Shown here one piece after another: positions 33,916 through 44,935 of a stretch of 64,000 nt of DNA. The DNA is from Spiroplasma diminutum CUAS-1. GTDB lineage: Bacteria; Bacillota_I; Bacilli_A; Mycoplasmatales; Mycoplasmataceae. The notes under the pieces are model-generated. The model was not told the origin of the DNA. It saw only the letters and a list, made by a program, of their open reading frames with translations, and did not search any database. Location of the stretch: positions 62,001-126,000 of the forward strand of contig NC_021833.1 in assembly GCF_000439455.1 (NCBI RefSeq). The letters are read 5' to 3'. The translations under genes were made by a program, and so were the position numbers. Within the stretch, counting starts at the first letter, position 1; every line of letters begins with the position of its first letter.

Positions 33916-34635
33916 ATGTCAAAAACACCGACACCACATATTAATGCTAAAAAAGAAGATATAGCAAAAATAGTTTTAATGCCAGGAGATCCACTTAGAG
34001 CTAAAAAAATTGCTGAAGTTTACTTGGAAAATGTAAAACTTGTAAATGAAGTTAGAAATATGTTTATATACACAGGAACATATAAGGGAATAGAAGTAAC
34101 TATTGCAGGAAGTGGAATGGGGTGTCCAAGTATTGGTATCTATTCATATGAACTTTTTAAATTTTATGATGTTGACTATATTATAAGAGTTGGTAGTGGA
34201 GGAAGTTATAATGAAAATATAAATGTTTATGATATTTATAATGTAAAAGAAGCTTTTGGAGAAAGTAACTACGCAAAAATAGCTGCAAATATTGATTCAA
34301 ATATTATTGAATCAGGACAGGACTTATTTAATAAAATTGAAATGGTTGCTGCAAATAAAGGTATTAAAACACATAAAGGACGTTGTCATTCATCTGATGT
34401 TTTTTATAGATATGATGATTCAATGAATTTTGCAAAACAAAATAAACTTGATGTAGTTGAAATGGAATCTTATGCATTATTTGCAAATGCAATTGTTACA
34501 AACAAGCAAGCTGCTTGTCTATTAACAATATCAGATAGTTTTATAACAAATGAGGCAACAACAGCTGAAGAAAGACAAAATAATTTTATGCAAATGATTG
34601 AATTAGCATTAGATACAGCTTTAGAATTAAAATAA
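33916..34635 (+). CDS. deoD: Purine-nucleoside phosphorylase
   Basis: DeoD cleaves purine nucleosides with phosphate to free base and (deoxy)ribose 1-phosphate. The 239-residue protein has TPHINAKKEDIAKIVLMPGD, GSGMGCPSIGIYSYEL, and VVEMESYALFANA, all family marks. A TATAAT box at 33889-33894 and AGAGGAG before ATG 33916 suggest its own promoter. It acts on nucleosides brought in by the importer just upstream. Confidence 0.96.
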   Translation: MSKTPTPHINAKKEDIAKIVLMPGDPLRAKKIAEVYLENVKLVNEVRNMFIYTGTYKGIEVTIAGSGMGCPSIGIYSYELFKFYDVDYIIRVGSGGSYNENINVYDIYNVKEAFGESNYAKIAANIDSNIIESGQDLFNKIEMVAANKGIKTHKGRCHSSDVFYRYDDSMNFAKQNKLDVVEMESYALFANAIVTNKQAACLLTISDSFITNEATTAEERQNNFMQMIELALDTALELK

Positions 34636-34657
34636 TACCAATTGTGGTATTTTTTTT
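34635..34657 (+). terminator. Terminator after deoD
   Basis: ATACCA (34635-34640) pairs with TGGTAT (34645-34650), then a T run. Confidence 0.75.
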
Positions 34658-34742
34658 CATTTGGAAAAAAATTCTATTAAGGGATGTACTAAGTTTAAAA
34701 ATAATGTAAAATCAAAAGGACTTATATTATTGGAGGGTATGA

Positions 34743-35708
34743 ATGAATATTTTAGCTATCGAATCAAGTTGTGACGAATTTAGTATTTCTATAATGAGCG
34801 ATAGCAAAATTCTATCAAATATCATATCGAGTCAAATTAAAGATCACTCTAAATATGGTGGAGTAGTTCCAGAGTTAGCTTCAAGACTTCATGTTGAAAA
34901 TTTTCACTGAGTTTTAATTGAAGCAATTGAAAAAAGTGAAATTCAATTAGAAGATATAGATTATATTTCTTATACTTCAAATCCTGGATTAATAGGAAGT
35001 TTAATTATTGGAAAACTTGTTGCTCAAACTCTTGCGATGTATTTAGGAAAACCATTAAAAGAAATGAATCACATTGAAGGTCATATATATGGAGCCAATA
35101 TTGAAGAAAAATTTATTTATCCAGTATTAGCACTTGTTGTGAGTGGTGGTCATACACAAATTCAACTTCTTGAAAAACCATTGGATTTTAAAATAATAGG
35201 TACAACCCAAGATGATGCTGTTGGAGAATGTTATGATAAAGTAGCAAGAGTTTTAGGATTGGAATATCCAGGTGGTCCTAAAATTGATATTTTAGCAAGA
35301 GAAGGAAATAAAAATAGATACGTATTACCAATCAGTAAAAATGATGGTACATATGATTTCTCATTTTCTGGTTTAAAAACAGCGAGTTTAAATTTGATAA
35401 ATAAGTTAAATCAAAATAAAGAAGAAATTAACATTCAAGATTTTTGTGCAAGTTTTCAAAATACAGCTATTGAAACTTTAATGATAAAATTTCGAAGAGC
35501 TGTAAAGGAATTAAAACCAAAAACTATTACAGTGGTTGGTGGAGTTAGTGCTAATTCAAGCATAAGAAATAAATTTTATGATATAGCAAGAGAGTATAAT
35601 ATTGAGAAAGTAATAGTTCCAAATATGGAATATTGTACAGATAATGCTGCAATGATTGCAGAATTAACAAAAGAATATATAAGAACAGAAAGTAAAATGG
35701 AGGACTAA
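34743..35708 (+). CDS. tsaD: tRNA N6-adenosine threonylcarbamoyltransferase
   Basis: TsaD completes t6A37 modification of ANN-decoding tRNAs, with TsaB and TsaE (not in this window). The 321-residue protein begins [11 protein letters not shown], has the metal ligands in HIEGH (His110, His114), VVSGGHTQ, and [11 protein letters not shown] with DNAAMIA near the end. TGGAGGG precedes ATG 34743; the ATG 4 nt upstream is out of frame. Followed 2 nt later by an RpiR-type regulator. Confidence 0.95.
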
Positions 35709-35710
35709 AT

Positions 35711-36490
35711 ATGCGCTCATTTTTAAGCAAATTAACTACTATTGATGATAAAGATTTAACTATTAAAGAAAAGAAAATTGTTGAATATATTAAAGGACAT
35801 CTAAAAGAGATAGTAGATACAAATATGAAAATTGAAAGAATGGCACAAGAAGCTGGAACTGGTTACAGTGCGATCTATGGATTATTAAAAAAATTAAATA
35901 TTAAAGGATTTAGAGATTTTGCAATTTCACTTGCAAATGATGCTGAAAATCAAGAAATCAACATAGCTAAAAATGATGAAAATGTTGTTTCAGGTTATAT
36001 AAACATAATCAAGCAAAATTATGCATTAATTGAAAAGAAATCGATTTTTGAAACTCTTAATATTATTAAATCTTCAAGAAGAATTTTCTTTTGCTATTGA
36101 GAAAATTTACTATCAGGACCAGCACATGAACTTTCGAATTTCTTCTATAATAGTGGATATAATGTTTATTTATTGGATAGTGACCAAGATACAATTAAAG
36201 ATAGAATAAGCACATCGAATAGTGAAGATGTTTTTGTATTCTTTACAAGATATGGTAATTCTTCAAGACTTGATAATGTAATTAATGAACTTGGTGAAAT
36301 GAATAGAAAAATTATTTATATATCAGGTAAAGTTGCATCAAGTGATGTTACAAAGTATTTAAATTCAATACATACTTTGATTGTTGATAATCCAGATACA
36401 AGTATTTATAAGGGTCACATTTCAAATTCTGTACCATTTAATTACTTTAATGATTTACTTATTTATCATTTCCTAAATTCAGATAAATAG
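35711..36490 (+). CDS. MurR/RpiR family transcriptional regulator
   Basis: A 259-residue protein with the N-terminal RpiR helix-turn-helix (IVEYIKGHLKEIV, MAQEAGTGYSAIYGLLKKLN, GFRDFAISLA) and a C-terminal SIS sugar-phosphate-binding domain (DVFVFFTRYGNSSRLD). These regulators usually sense phosphosugars. ATG 35711 follows tsaD by 2 nt. Its target is not evident; the neighbouring hydrolase follows by 16 nt. Confidence 0.85.
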
Positions 36491-36506
36491 ATAGAGTGAA
36501 TAAAAA

Positions 36507-37616
36507 ATGAATAAAACTAAAAAAATAAGAAAAAAAACTTTAGTTAATAGTATAAAAAGGGGTTTTAGGATTTTTTATAATAGTTTAGAAACTCCATTTT
36601 TCGAATCTTCAATTAGAGTTTCAAAAAAAATTAAGAAATTTAATAAAACAAAAGAAGATAAAAAATGAATGAAAGAACTTTTAACTACTAATAAAGTGAT
36701 TAAAAGATTTTATAAAAGACCAGAATTACAGGTACTGGATATTGATAATATCCAATCAATTTATTTCAAATCAAGAGATCAAATTAATTTAGCAGGTTTG
36801 GTCTACGAACCAAATAAAAATTCAAACAAATGAGTCATTGCTTGTCACTGATTTGCAGGTCATAAATCTTTGGCACTTCATCATGCTATGATTTTTGCAA
36901 AAATGGGTTATAACATCATGGTTTTTGATTTTAGAGGACATGGACAATCTCAAGATGATTCAACAACTATGGGAGCAAAAGAAAAGCATGATCTTATGGG
37001 AGCAGTTGATTGATTAAAAGAAAATAGAAAAATCGACCAATTAGCTCTTATGGGGACTAGTATGGGTGGTTTTGTAGTTAATTATTGTTCATTCTTCTAT
37101 AAAGATGAATTTAAAGAACTAAATCTTAAATTTGTTGTTTCTGATGTTGCTTATGGTAGTGTATTTAGTCTATTTTTACATATTAGAAATATATATTTGT
37201 TCTTTTTGCCAAAAAAAAGAACAAAAAAAGTTATTGAAAGATTGATTTTAAAACAAAGTAAACAAGAAAATAATTTAAACTTTCACGAAGTAAGTATATT
37301 TCATTTATTAAGAGAATATGGAAATAAGGAATTATTCCCTACATTATTTCTACATTCCTCAGATGATAAAGTAACAAGTTCAGCAGATACATATGAATTA
37401 CTTATAAAAAGATCGTTTAAAGAAGATGATTATTTGGTGTTTAACTTTTCAATGCACACACAAGGAATAAGATTTCATTTTAAATCATTTAATTATAAAA
37501 TTGCAGAATTCATAAATAGGTTTGAAGAAGATGATACTAAATTTAAGAATATAGTTGATCAGTGAAAACTTTTAAAATTTGACAAAAAGGATCAATTATC
37601 ATTGTTGTTAAATTAG
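36507..37616 (+). CDS. Alpha/beta hydrolase
   Basis: A 369-residue protein with a Lys-rich N-terminal region of about 75 residues, then an alpha/beta hydrolase fold: WVIACHWFAGHKSL, FDFRGHGQSQ, and the nucleophile elbow GTSMGG. The late segment LFLHSSDDKVTS holds the likely catalytic Asp. Substrate unknown; family members include lysophospholipases and esterases. ATG 36507 follows the regulator; a weak AGAGTG is upstream. Several TGA codons are read as Trp. Confidence 0.85.
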
Positions 37617-37622
37617 TAAATT

Positions 37623-37650
37623 AAAAAGAGAGTTTAACTCTCTTTTTTTG
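37623..37650 (+). terminator. Terminator after the tsaD operon
   Basis: AAAAAGAGAG (37623-37632) pairs with CTCTCTTTTT (37638-37647), then T residues. Confidence 0.8.
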
Positions 37651-37681
37651 TATAATAATATTGCAAAAAGGAAGTAATAAA

Positions 37682-39043
37682 ATGATAGACATTAGAGAAT
37701 TATATTTAAAATATAAAGACATTAAAGAAGTAAAATTAATAGCTAGAGTTAGAAATAATAGACAAGGTAAAGTTGTAAGTTTTTTAATTTTAAACGATGG
37801 TACTACATTGAATGATGTTCAAGTTGTATATAAAACTGATACAAAAGGATATCAAGAAGCAATTCAGGCAAGGGTCAGTTCTATTGTAGAAATTAAGGGA
37901 AATATAATATTAACTCCAGGTAAACAACAAGAGTTTGAAATTCAAGCTGAAGAAATAGTTTTATTGGATCAAGCAATTGAAGAATATCCTTTACAAAAAA
38001 AAGAACATTCTCCAGAATTTTTAAGAGAAATTTCACATTTAAGAGCAAGAACAAAAACTTTTCAAGCGATATTTAGAATTAGATCTATTGCAGCATTTGC
38101 AATTCACAAATTTTTTCAAGAGCAAAACTATGTTTATGTTAATACTCCTATAATAACTGGAAATGATGCTGAAGGAGCAGGAGAATCATTTATTGTTAGT
38201 ACAAGAGATGATGCAAATTATGAAGAAGATTTTTTTGCAAAAAAAGCAAGTTTAACTGTATCAGGTCAATTGCATGGTGAAGCATATGCTCAGGCTTTTA
38301 AAAATATATATACTTTTGGACCAACTTTTAGAGCAGAAAATTCAAATACTTCAAAACACGCAGCAGAATTTTGAATGATAGAACCAGAAATGGCATTTTG
38401 TGATTTAAATGAAAATTTAAAAATAATTGAAGATTTAGTTAGATATACTATTAATTATATTTTTGAAAATGCAAAAGAAGAACTAGATTTCTGTAATTCC
38501 AATTTAGAAGAAGGTTTAATAGAAAAATTAAACACTGTAAGAAATTCTAAATTTGCTATAAACACATATGAAGAAGTAATAGAAATATTAAAAGATGCTG
38601 TAAAAAATGGTCATTCTTTTGAAGAATCAAATATTGAATTTGGTTTAGATTTAGGAACAGAACATGAGAGATTTATATGTGAAGTTGTTAATAAATGTCC
38701 AACATTTGTAACAAATTACCCTAAAGAAATTAAAGCTTTTTATATGAAACAAAATTCAGACAACAAAACTGTTGCAGCAGCAGATTTACTTGTTCCTGGA
38801 ATTGGTGAATTAGTAGGGGGAAGTCAACGTGAAGATGACTTTGAAAAAATCATTCAGAGATGTAAAGAAATGGGCATTGAACCAGAAGACTTAGATTGAT
38901 ACAATGAATTAAGAAATTATGGATATTACAAATCTGCTGGATTTGGATTAGGGTTTGAAAGACTTATTATGTATGTAACTGGTGCTTCAAATATAAGAGA
39001 TGTAATTTCTTTCCCAAGAACACCAAGGAATCTGATTTTTTAA
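37682..39043 (+). CDS. asnS: Asparaginyl-tRNA synthetase
   Basis: Class II aminoacyl-tRNA synthetase, 453 residues. N-terminal OB-fold anticodon-binding domain ([18 protein letters not shown]), motif 2 ([20 protein letters not shown]) and motif 3 ([15 protein letters not shown]). AAAAGGAAG precedes ATG 37682. A TATAAT-like box lies about 30 nt upstream. A full set of AsnRS motifs makes the Asn assignment more likely than AspRS; the LVGGSQRE segment is as in AsnRS. Confidence 0.95.
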
Positions 39044-39065
39044 AGGTATGTTTATACCTTTTTTT
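39042..39065 (+). terminator. Terminator after asnS
   Basis: AAAGGTAT (39042-39049) pairs with ATACCTTT (39054-39061), loop GTTT, then T residues; the stem begins within the asnS stop codon. Confidence 0.85.
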
Positions 39066-39141
39066 AAATGATTTTGTTAAAAATTTTTTTAGTGCTTATA
39101 AATTAGTGTAAAATTAATATGATAAATAAGGGGGACGTCCT

Positions 39142-40110
39142 ATGCTAGTTTCATTTGTTATTACATGACAAGAAATAGAAGAAAAAATTGATACAACTTT
39201 AAAAAGTGTATTAGATCAAACTGATAATGATTATGAAATTATTTTAATCTCAGATAAAATGTTGGAAGATAATGAAGAATTTATAGTTCTAAGAAAGTAT
39301 TTTTGAGATATCAATAGAATTAAAACAGTAGTAAACAGTTCAATTCAAGGTGCATCTGTTTGTTGAAATACAGCAATTGATTTAGCTGAGGGTCAATATA
39401 TTAAATTTATCACTCAAGGTGATACTATAAATCCAAATTTTGTAAAAACTTTAAAAGAAGAATTACAAAAGTATGATGATGAGGAACTAGATATAATAGA
39501 ATATAATATTCAATTAAACGGACTTTCTGATAAAACAATTGATACATATTTACAAAAAGGAAAAGTTTATAATTTAAATAGAGATTATGAACCTTATGCA
39601 CATATAAGCGCTACTCTATCAAATAAAATATTTAGAACAAACCTTCTTAAAGAATTTGGTTTTAAATTTAGAAGATTTGTAAGATTTGATATGTTATTTA
39701 CATATAAAGTATTAGGACAAACTGATTCATATGTATTCTTGGATACAAAAGAACCTTTAGAATCAATGTATTTAGGAAAGGTTTCATATTCAGTATTTGA
39801 TTTAGTAAATCAATGAACACACATTTTAAACTATTACAGAAGAATTGGTAAGTTTAAGGATCTAAAAGATTATTTAAATTATGCATATTATAAAACATTA
39901 ATCCATATATGATTATGAAATATCAGAAAATATGATAATAAATTATTAATTAAGAAAGCTGCAACTTTTGCAAGTAGAAAATTCGAAGATAAAAGAGAAG
40001 ACTTTATGAAAAATAATAAAGCATATTTAGAAACTAATGATGTTAGATTTAAAGAAATAGTTCAAGGTTTCTCTAGTTATATAAAAGAATTAATGAAGCT
40101 TGCAAGATAA
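39142..40110 (+). CDS. Glycosyltransferase family 2-like protein
   Basis: A 322-residue protein, broken by TGA codons unless read as Trp. The N-terminus is GT2-like: MLVSFVITWQEIEEKIDTTL, SVLDQTDNDYEIILIS, GASVCWNTAIDLAEGQYIKF, then GDT where the DxD-type motif would lie (ITQGDTINPNF). The C-terminal half is helical and basic. No membrane helix is seen. AAGGGGG precedes ATG 39142. Likely sugar transfer to lipid or capsule; the donor is unknown. Followed by an RDD membrane protein 12 nt later. Confidence 0.75.
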
Positions 40111-40122
40111 GGAACTGGTTTT

Positions 40123-40803
40123 GTGATACATCAAACTGAACAAAACTATATAAAAAAATCTTCTCACAATTTGGTAAAACCTCATTTGGGAAGAATTTTT
40201 TTTGCTAGACTTTTTGATATTATTATTTGTTCTATACCAACAATAATTTTGATCTTTTTAAATCCAATAAAAAGTTGACAAACTTTACTTATAAATATTA
40301 GTATAAGTCAAATATTATTATTCTTTTATTTTGTATTATTACCATACTTTTCAAAAGGAAATACTTTTGGTAAATTTCTTTTTAAATTAAGATTAAAAAA
40401 AATAAAAGATAGCAAATTAAAACTAAGAGATATTTTTCTTAGAGAATTTTATTTTTTATATATTCCTTTGATATTTCAATTACTTTCACAAACTATCATG
40501 GGAATAATTCTTTTCACATCTCCCCATGACTCAGAAAATGGATTCTTATTAAAACTTATAAATAATATAAGCTATACTTTTTTAGCTATTTGATTTATTT
40601 ATATACCTTTAACAATTTATTTACAAAAAGAAAACATTTCAGCAATTGATTTAAAATTGGGAACTAGAGTTTTCTTTTTAGAAAAAATTATAAAGAATGA
40701 AAAAAGGGAAAGCAAAAATACGCATGTTCATTTGCAAAATGATAAACCAGGAAAAATTGATATTAAAGAAATAGAAAAAATTATAGGTGAGGAAAATGAA
40801 TAA
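40123..40803 (+). CDS. RDD family membrane protein
   Basis: A 226-residue membrane protein that begins at GTG 40123, with AAGGA 9 nt upstream. It has the RDD signature (GRIFFARLFDIIICSIP) in the first helix, GNTFGKFLFKLRL after the second, and about four helices in all, followed by a charged tail. Function of the family is uncertain (some members act in Na+/H+ exchange or lipid transport). It overlaps the next gene by 8 nt. Confidence 0.75.
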
Positions 40804-41977
40804 ATTTAAAAATGTTGAAAATAAAATTTTAGAAATTATTGAAAAGAATTTTTTTACGGGTGCTGTAATTCAAATTAATCAGAATAAGAAAACTATTTTT
40901 TCATATAGTTATGGAATTAATGATATTGATAAACAAACATTTATGAATGAAGATTTAATCTTTAGGGGGTATTCACTAACAAAAACTGTCACTGTGGCTT
41001 CATTTTTGACATTAATAGATAAGAAAATAATTTCTCTTGATGATAAGTTATCAAAATTTTTTCCTGAATTTACTGAAATGAAAGTTTTAAACAAAGAAGG
41101 TATGCAAGAAATTAATAAGAGTAACAATCCAATTTTAATAAAGCATTTATTAACTATGACATCAGGTTTTACGTATTTTGGTAATAAAAACATTACACAA
41201 AAGGAAACAACTAAATTACTTGCTAAATTTGTTGAAAAAGAAAATGATACTTATATTAATTATGAAACATTTATGAAAATGCTTTCAAATATTCCATTAG
41301 AATTTGAACCTGGGACTAATTGAAGATATGGAATATCTTTAGACGTATTGGCTGCAGTTATTGAAAAGGTAACTAAAAGAAAATTTAGTGATTTTGTTAA
41401 AGAAACTATTTTTGAACCATTGGAAATGAATGATAGCGATTTTTATTTAAAAGATAAAAATAGGGAAGCTAAAGTATATAGTTGAAATTTAATAGAAGAT
41501 AAACCAACTTTAACAAAAGTTGAAAATTTCAATTTCTTATTTCAAGAAATTGATAAAATTCCTCAAATGCCTATGGGTGGTGCAGGAATTTTTACAACCG
41601 TAAAAGATTATTCCAAATTTTTGGATTTCCTTTTAGATGGAAAAGACTCAAAAGGAAATCAAATTTTAAGTTCTCATATTTTAAATGAAATGAAAAGTGA
41701 TCAGTTAAAAGAAATAAGAAAATATTTTAAGTGAACATTAAATGATGAGTATAGTTATGGCTATGGTGTAAGAGTAAGAATGGAAAATACAAATTATCCT
41801 TTAACAGAAATTGGTGAGTTTGGATGAGATGGGCTTTTAGGTTCAACTGGACTTGCTGATCCTAAAAATAAATTTACAGTTTGTTTAATGTTAAGTTCAA
41901 AACCCGGACATAATAAATTAATTGAATCAGAATTTTTTGATTCTCTTTATAAAGATTTAGCAAATTATAAATATTAA
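40796..41977 (+). CDS. Serine hydrolase of the beta-lactamase/PBP fold (S12-like)
   Basis: A 393-residue protein with the class C beta-lactamase/esterase fold. The SxxK motif is Ser60-Leu-Thr-Lys63 (GYSLTKTVTV). Tyr178 in NWRYGIS fits the YxN position. PMGGAGIFTTVKDY is a common segment of the family. There is no signal peptide, so it is probably cytoplasmic. In a wall-less organism a peptidoglycan substrate is unlikely; an esterase or peptidase role is more plausible. Start ATG 40796; an in-frame GTG 9 nt upstream is possible. Confidence 0.82.
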
Positions 41978-42039
41978 TTTTTATATTTATAAAACTATTT
42001 AAAATTGATATTATAGATAAGTTAAAGGAGTTATTTTAT

Positions 42040-44211
42040 ATGTTAGAAGAATTATTAAAACAGTTAAATGATGAACAATTAGAATCTGTTATTACAACAG
42101 ATGTTCCATTAAGAATTATTGCAGGAGCGGGAAGTGGTAAAACTAGAGTTATTACAACTAAAGTTGCTTATTTAATTGAAAAAGAAAAAATTGTACCTTC
42201 TAAAATTTTAGCAGTGACTTTTACAAACAAAGCTGCTCAAGAAATGAAAAATAGAGTAAAAAAAATAATTCCTAATTTAGATAGAAATCCTTTAATTACA
42301 ACATTTCACTCCTTTTGTGTAAGAGTTTTGAGAGAAGATTGTGAATATATAGGAATTTCTAAGGACTTTACAATCATTGATGCATCAGATCAAGGAAAAA
42401 TTATAAGAGATATAATTAAAAGACTTGATATTGGAAATGATAAAAATAAACCTGAGAAAAAAATACTTTCAAAAATTAGTAATTGAAAATCAAAACAACT
42501 TTCATGAGAAGAAGCATATGAAGAAACTTTCAATATAGCTGAAAAGAAATGAGCAAAAGCATTTAGAGATTATGAACAATATCTAAATGAAAAAAATTAT
42601 TTAGATTTTGATGATTTAATTTTAAAAGTTCACAAATTATTTAATGATAATCTTGACGTTAGAGAAAAATGAAAAAAGAGATTTGATTATATAATGGTTG
42701 ATGAATTTCAAGATACAAACTATACACAATTTGATTTAATTAAATGATTAACCGGGTCAAGAAATAATTTAACGGTTGTTGGAGATCCTGACCAAACAAT
42801 TTATTCTTGAAGAGGAGCAAAAGTTAGTATAATTCTTAATTTTAAAGAACAATTTAAAAACTCAAGAACTGTAATGTTAACAGAAAATTATAGATCAACT
42901 AAACCAATTTTAGATATAGCAAATGAATTTATTGATAATAATAAAAATAGAGAAAAAAAAGATATTTTTACACAAAAAAAAGACGGAGAGATTGTTCATG
43001 TAAAAGAAGTTGCTTCAAGAAATTTTGAAGCAAAATTTGTTTCTAAAAAAATTAAAGAATTGATTGAAAAAGGAGAATATAAATATTCAGATATTTATAT
43101 TCTGTATAGAACAAATGCATGATCTCAAGAATTTGAAAAAGAATTTCAAAATCAAAAAATTCCATTTCAATTAATTGGTGGATTTAAATTTAGAGATAGA
43201 AAAGTTATTAAAGATGTAACTGCACTTTTAAGAGCGGTTGTATTTAAAGATGATTTATCAATGGAAAGAGTTTTTGGTTTTACTCCAAAGGTTGGTGCAG
43301 TTACATCTTCAAGAATTAAACAAGCAGCTGAAGAATTTGATTTAAATCTTTTTGACTTTTTAACCTCACAACATACAGAAGTAAATGCAATATCAAAAAA
43401 TTTAAATTATTTAATTAAATGCTTAACAAAAAGTAGATTACTCTTTGAAGAAAATAAGAGTTTATTGGAATTAACCGAATTTTTAGTAAAAGAATCAGGT
43501 TATAAAGATAGATTAGATTTAAAAGATAAAGAAGATATTGAATCACTTCAAAATCTAGAAGCATATTATGATCAAATGGAGAAATATGATACTTATTATA
43601 ATGAAACTGAAAATGAATTAAATAGAGCAGTTACTTTTTTACAAGAAGAAGCACTCTCAAGTGATGAAGAGAGCAATGAAGAAATAAATAAAGTCACATT
43701 GTTAACAATTCATTCTGCAAAAGGATTAGAAAATAAAGTAGTCTTTATTGTAGGTTTAAATAAAGATATATTCCCTTCAAAAATGAGCTTTTATTCAATG
43801 GAAAGTTTAGAAGAAGAAAGAAGAGCATTTTATGTAGCTATAACTAGAGCACAAGAACTTTTATATATAAGTTATGTTTCTGGTGAATATTCATATATAT
43901 CAAGTGGTGAATTGGGAGCATCTAGATTTATACAAGAATTAAATCCTGAACTCTATGATATTGAAAAAAACATATACTTTCACTCAAATAATGAAACATC
44001 AAGCGGATATAAAGGTAAACCCAATTTAGAGCTAAAACCTCAAAAATTAGAGGCTGGTGTAGTTAAGGGAAATGATATAAAGCATATAATATTTGGTAAA
44101 GGTAAGGTTGTTAGAGTAATTGATAAATACATATCAGTGGCTTTTGTAGACCCAAAACAGGGTGTTAAAATGATTCCTATAAATTCTAATACTTGAGAAA
44201 AAGTGGAATAA
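42040..44211 (+). CDS. pcrA: UvrD/PcrA-type DNA helicase
   Basis: SF1A 3'-5' helicase for repair and replication-fork maintenance, 723 residues. Motif I is AGAGSGKTRVITTK, motif Ia TFTNKAAQEMKNRV, motif II VDEFQDTN, motif III VVGDPDQTIYSWRGA, motif IV ENYRSTKPIL, motif V VTLLTIHSAKGLE and motif VI EEERRAFYVAITRAQ. The C-terminal PcrA-type tail (IKHIIFGKGKVVRVIDKYI) is present. AAAGGAG precedes ATG 42040. Confidence 0.94.
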
Positions 44212-44299
44212 ATTTTCAAATAAATCAATAAAAAATAGCAATATTTCCTTGTATATAAAACATTTTTCTATAAAATAATATTGTTAAGGAGGATAATAT

Positions 44300-44563
44300 A
44301 TGACTTCATTCACAGCTACAGTAATTGATCCAGTTGGTTTACATGCAAGACCTGCATCAGTTTTAACTAAAGAAGCTTCAAAGTTTGCATCTGAAATTAA
44401 AATCAAATGCGGAGATAAAGAAGGAAACTTAAAATCAATTATGAACGTTATGGCACTTGCTGTTAAAACAGGTGCTGAAATTACAATTGAAGCAAATGGC
44501 GAAGACGAAAACGAAGCTATTGAGGCAATTGAAAAAGCAATGAAAGATAACTCAATTATCTAA
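44300..44563 (+). CDS. ptsH: Phosphocarrier protein HPr
   Basis: HPr passes phosphate from Enzyme I to sugar-specific PTS enzymes. The 87-residue protein has the active-site His15 in DPVGLHARPA and the regulatory Ser46 in NLKSIMNVMALAV. AAGGAGG precedes ATG 44300 and a TATAAAAT box lies at 44269. ptsI is not adjacent but is at 57439. hprK (8747) is expected to modify Ser46. Confidence 0.97.
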   Translation: MTSFTATVIDPVGLHARPASVLTKEASKFASEIKIKCGDKEGNLKSIMNVMALAVKTGAEITIEANGEDENEAIEAIEKAMKDNSII

Positions 44564-44572
44564 TATTAATGA

Positions 44573-44596
44573 AGCCCTAAAATAGGGTTTTTTTTA
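44573..44596 (+). terminator. Terminator after ptsH
   Basis: AGCCCT (44573-44578) pairs with AGGGTT (44584-44589), one G-U pair, then a run of T residues. Confidence 0.75.
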
Positions 44597-44745
44597 TTAA
44601 AATATTATGCCTTTATAATGTTTTAATAAAAATTTATATGACAATTTCAAGGAAATTAAATTTTATTAAAAAAAAATTAAAAAAAGGTTTCTTTTTACTT
44701 TTTTTTAGTTATAACATTATAGAAATGAAAAACACAATTTCGCAA

Positions 44746-44857
44746 AAAAAGATGTCAGGTAATTTGGTGAAATTCCAAAACTGTACCAGCACCTGTAATA
44801 AGTAAATAAATTTAAAAAATTAGTTTATAAAATCAAAGTCAGAAACCTGGTCTTTTT
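44746..44857 (+). promoter_or_regulatory. Cobalamin-riboswitch-like element upstream of nrdFIE
   Basis: The core matches the cobalamin aptamer family in order and spacing: P4 TTTGG (44763-44767) with CCAAA (44775-44779) closing TGAAATT, so that GGTGAAATTCC is the conserved L4 region; then ACTGTACCAGCACCTGTAA (44780-44798), the counterpart of CTGCCCGCAACTGTAA; then a variable A/T-rich hairpin; then AAGTCAGAAACCTGG (44836-44850), a B12-box-like P13. A closing helix AAAAAGA (44746-44752) with TCTTTTT (44851-44857) encloses the domain. The element is compact: the P3 hairpin upstream of P4 seems missing. Ligand identity is inference. Confidence 0.7.
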
Positions 44858-44912
44858 ATAACAAATCTTTTACTGGCTATAAAAGAGAATATTTATTAGA
44901 TAATATTTTAGC

Positions 44913-44935
44913 CACGATACAAACATCGTGTTTTT
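44913..44935 (+). terminator. Terminator in the nrdF leader
   Basis: CACGAT (44913-44918) pairs with ATCGTG (44925-44930), loop ACAAAC, then TTTTT. It lies 156 nt upstream of the nrdF start. TGGCT at 44874-44878 can pair with AGCCA at 44910-44914, overlapping the stem base, which would form an antiterminator. Confidence 0.75.

Noticed and set aside
44700-44860. A 2'-deoxyguanosine or THF riboswitch in the nrd leader
   Set aside because: No three-way purine junction with TTTCTAC or its dG variant is present, and the blocks match the cobalamin class better.
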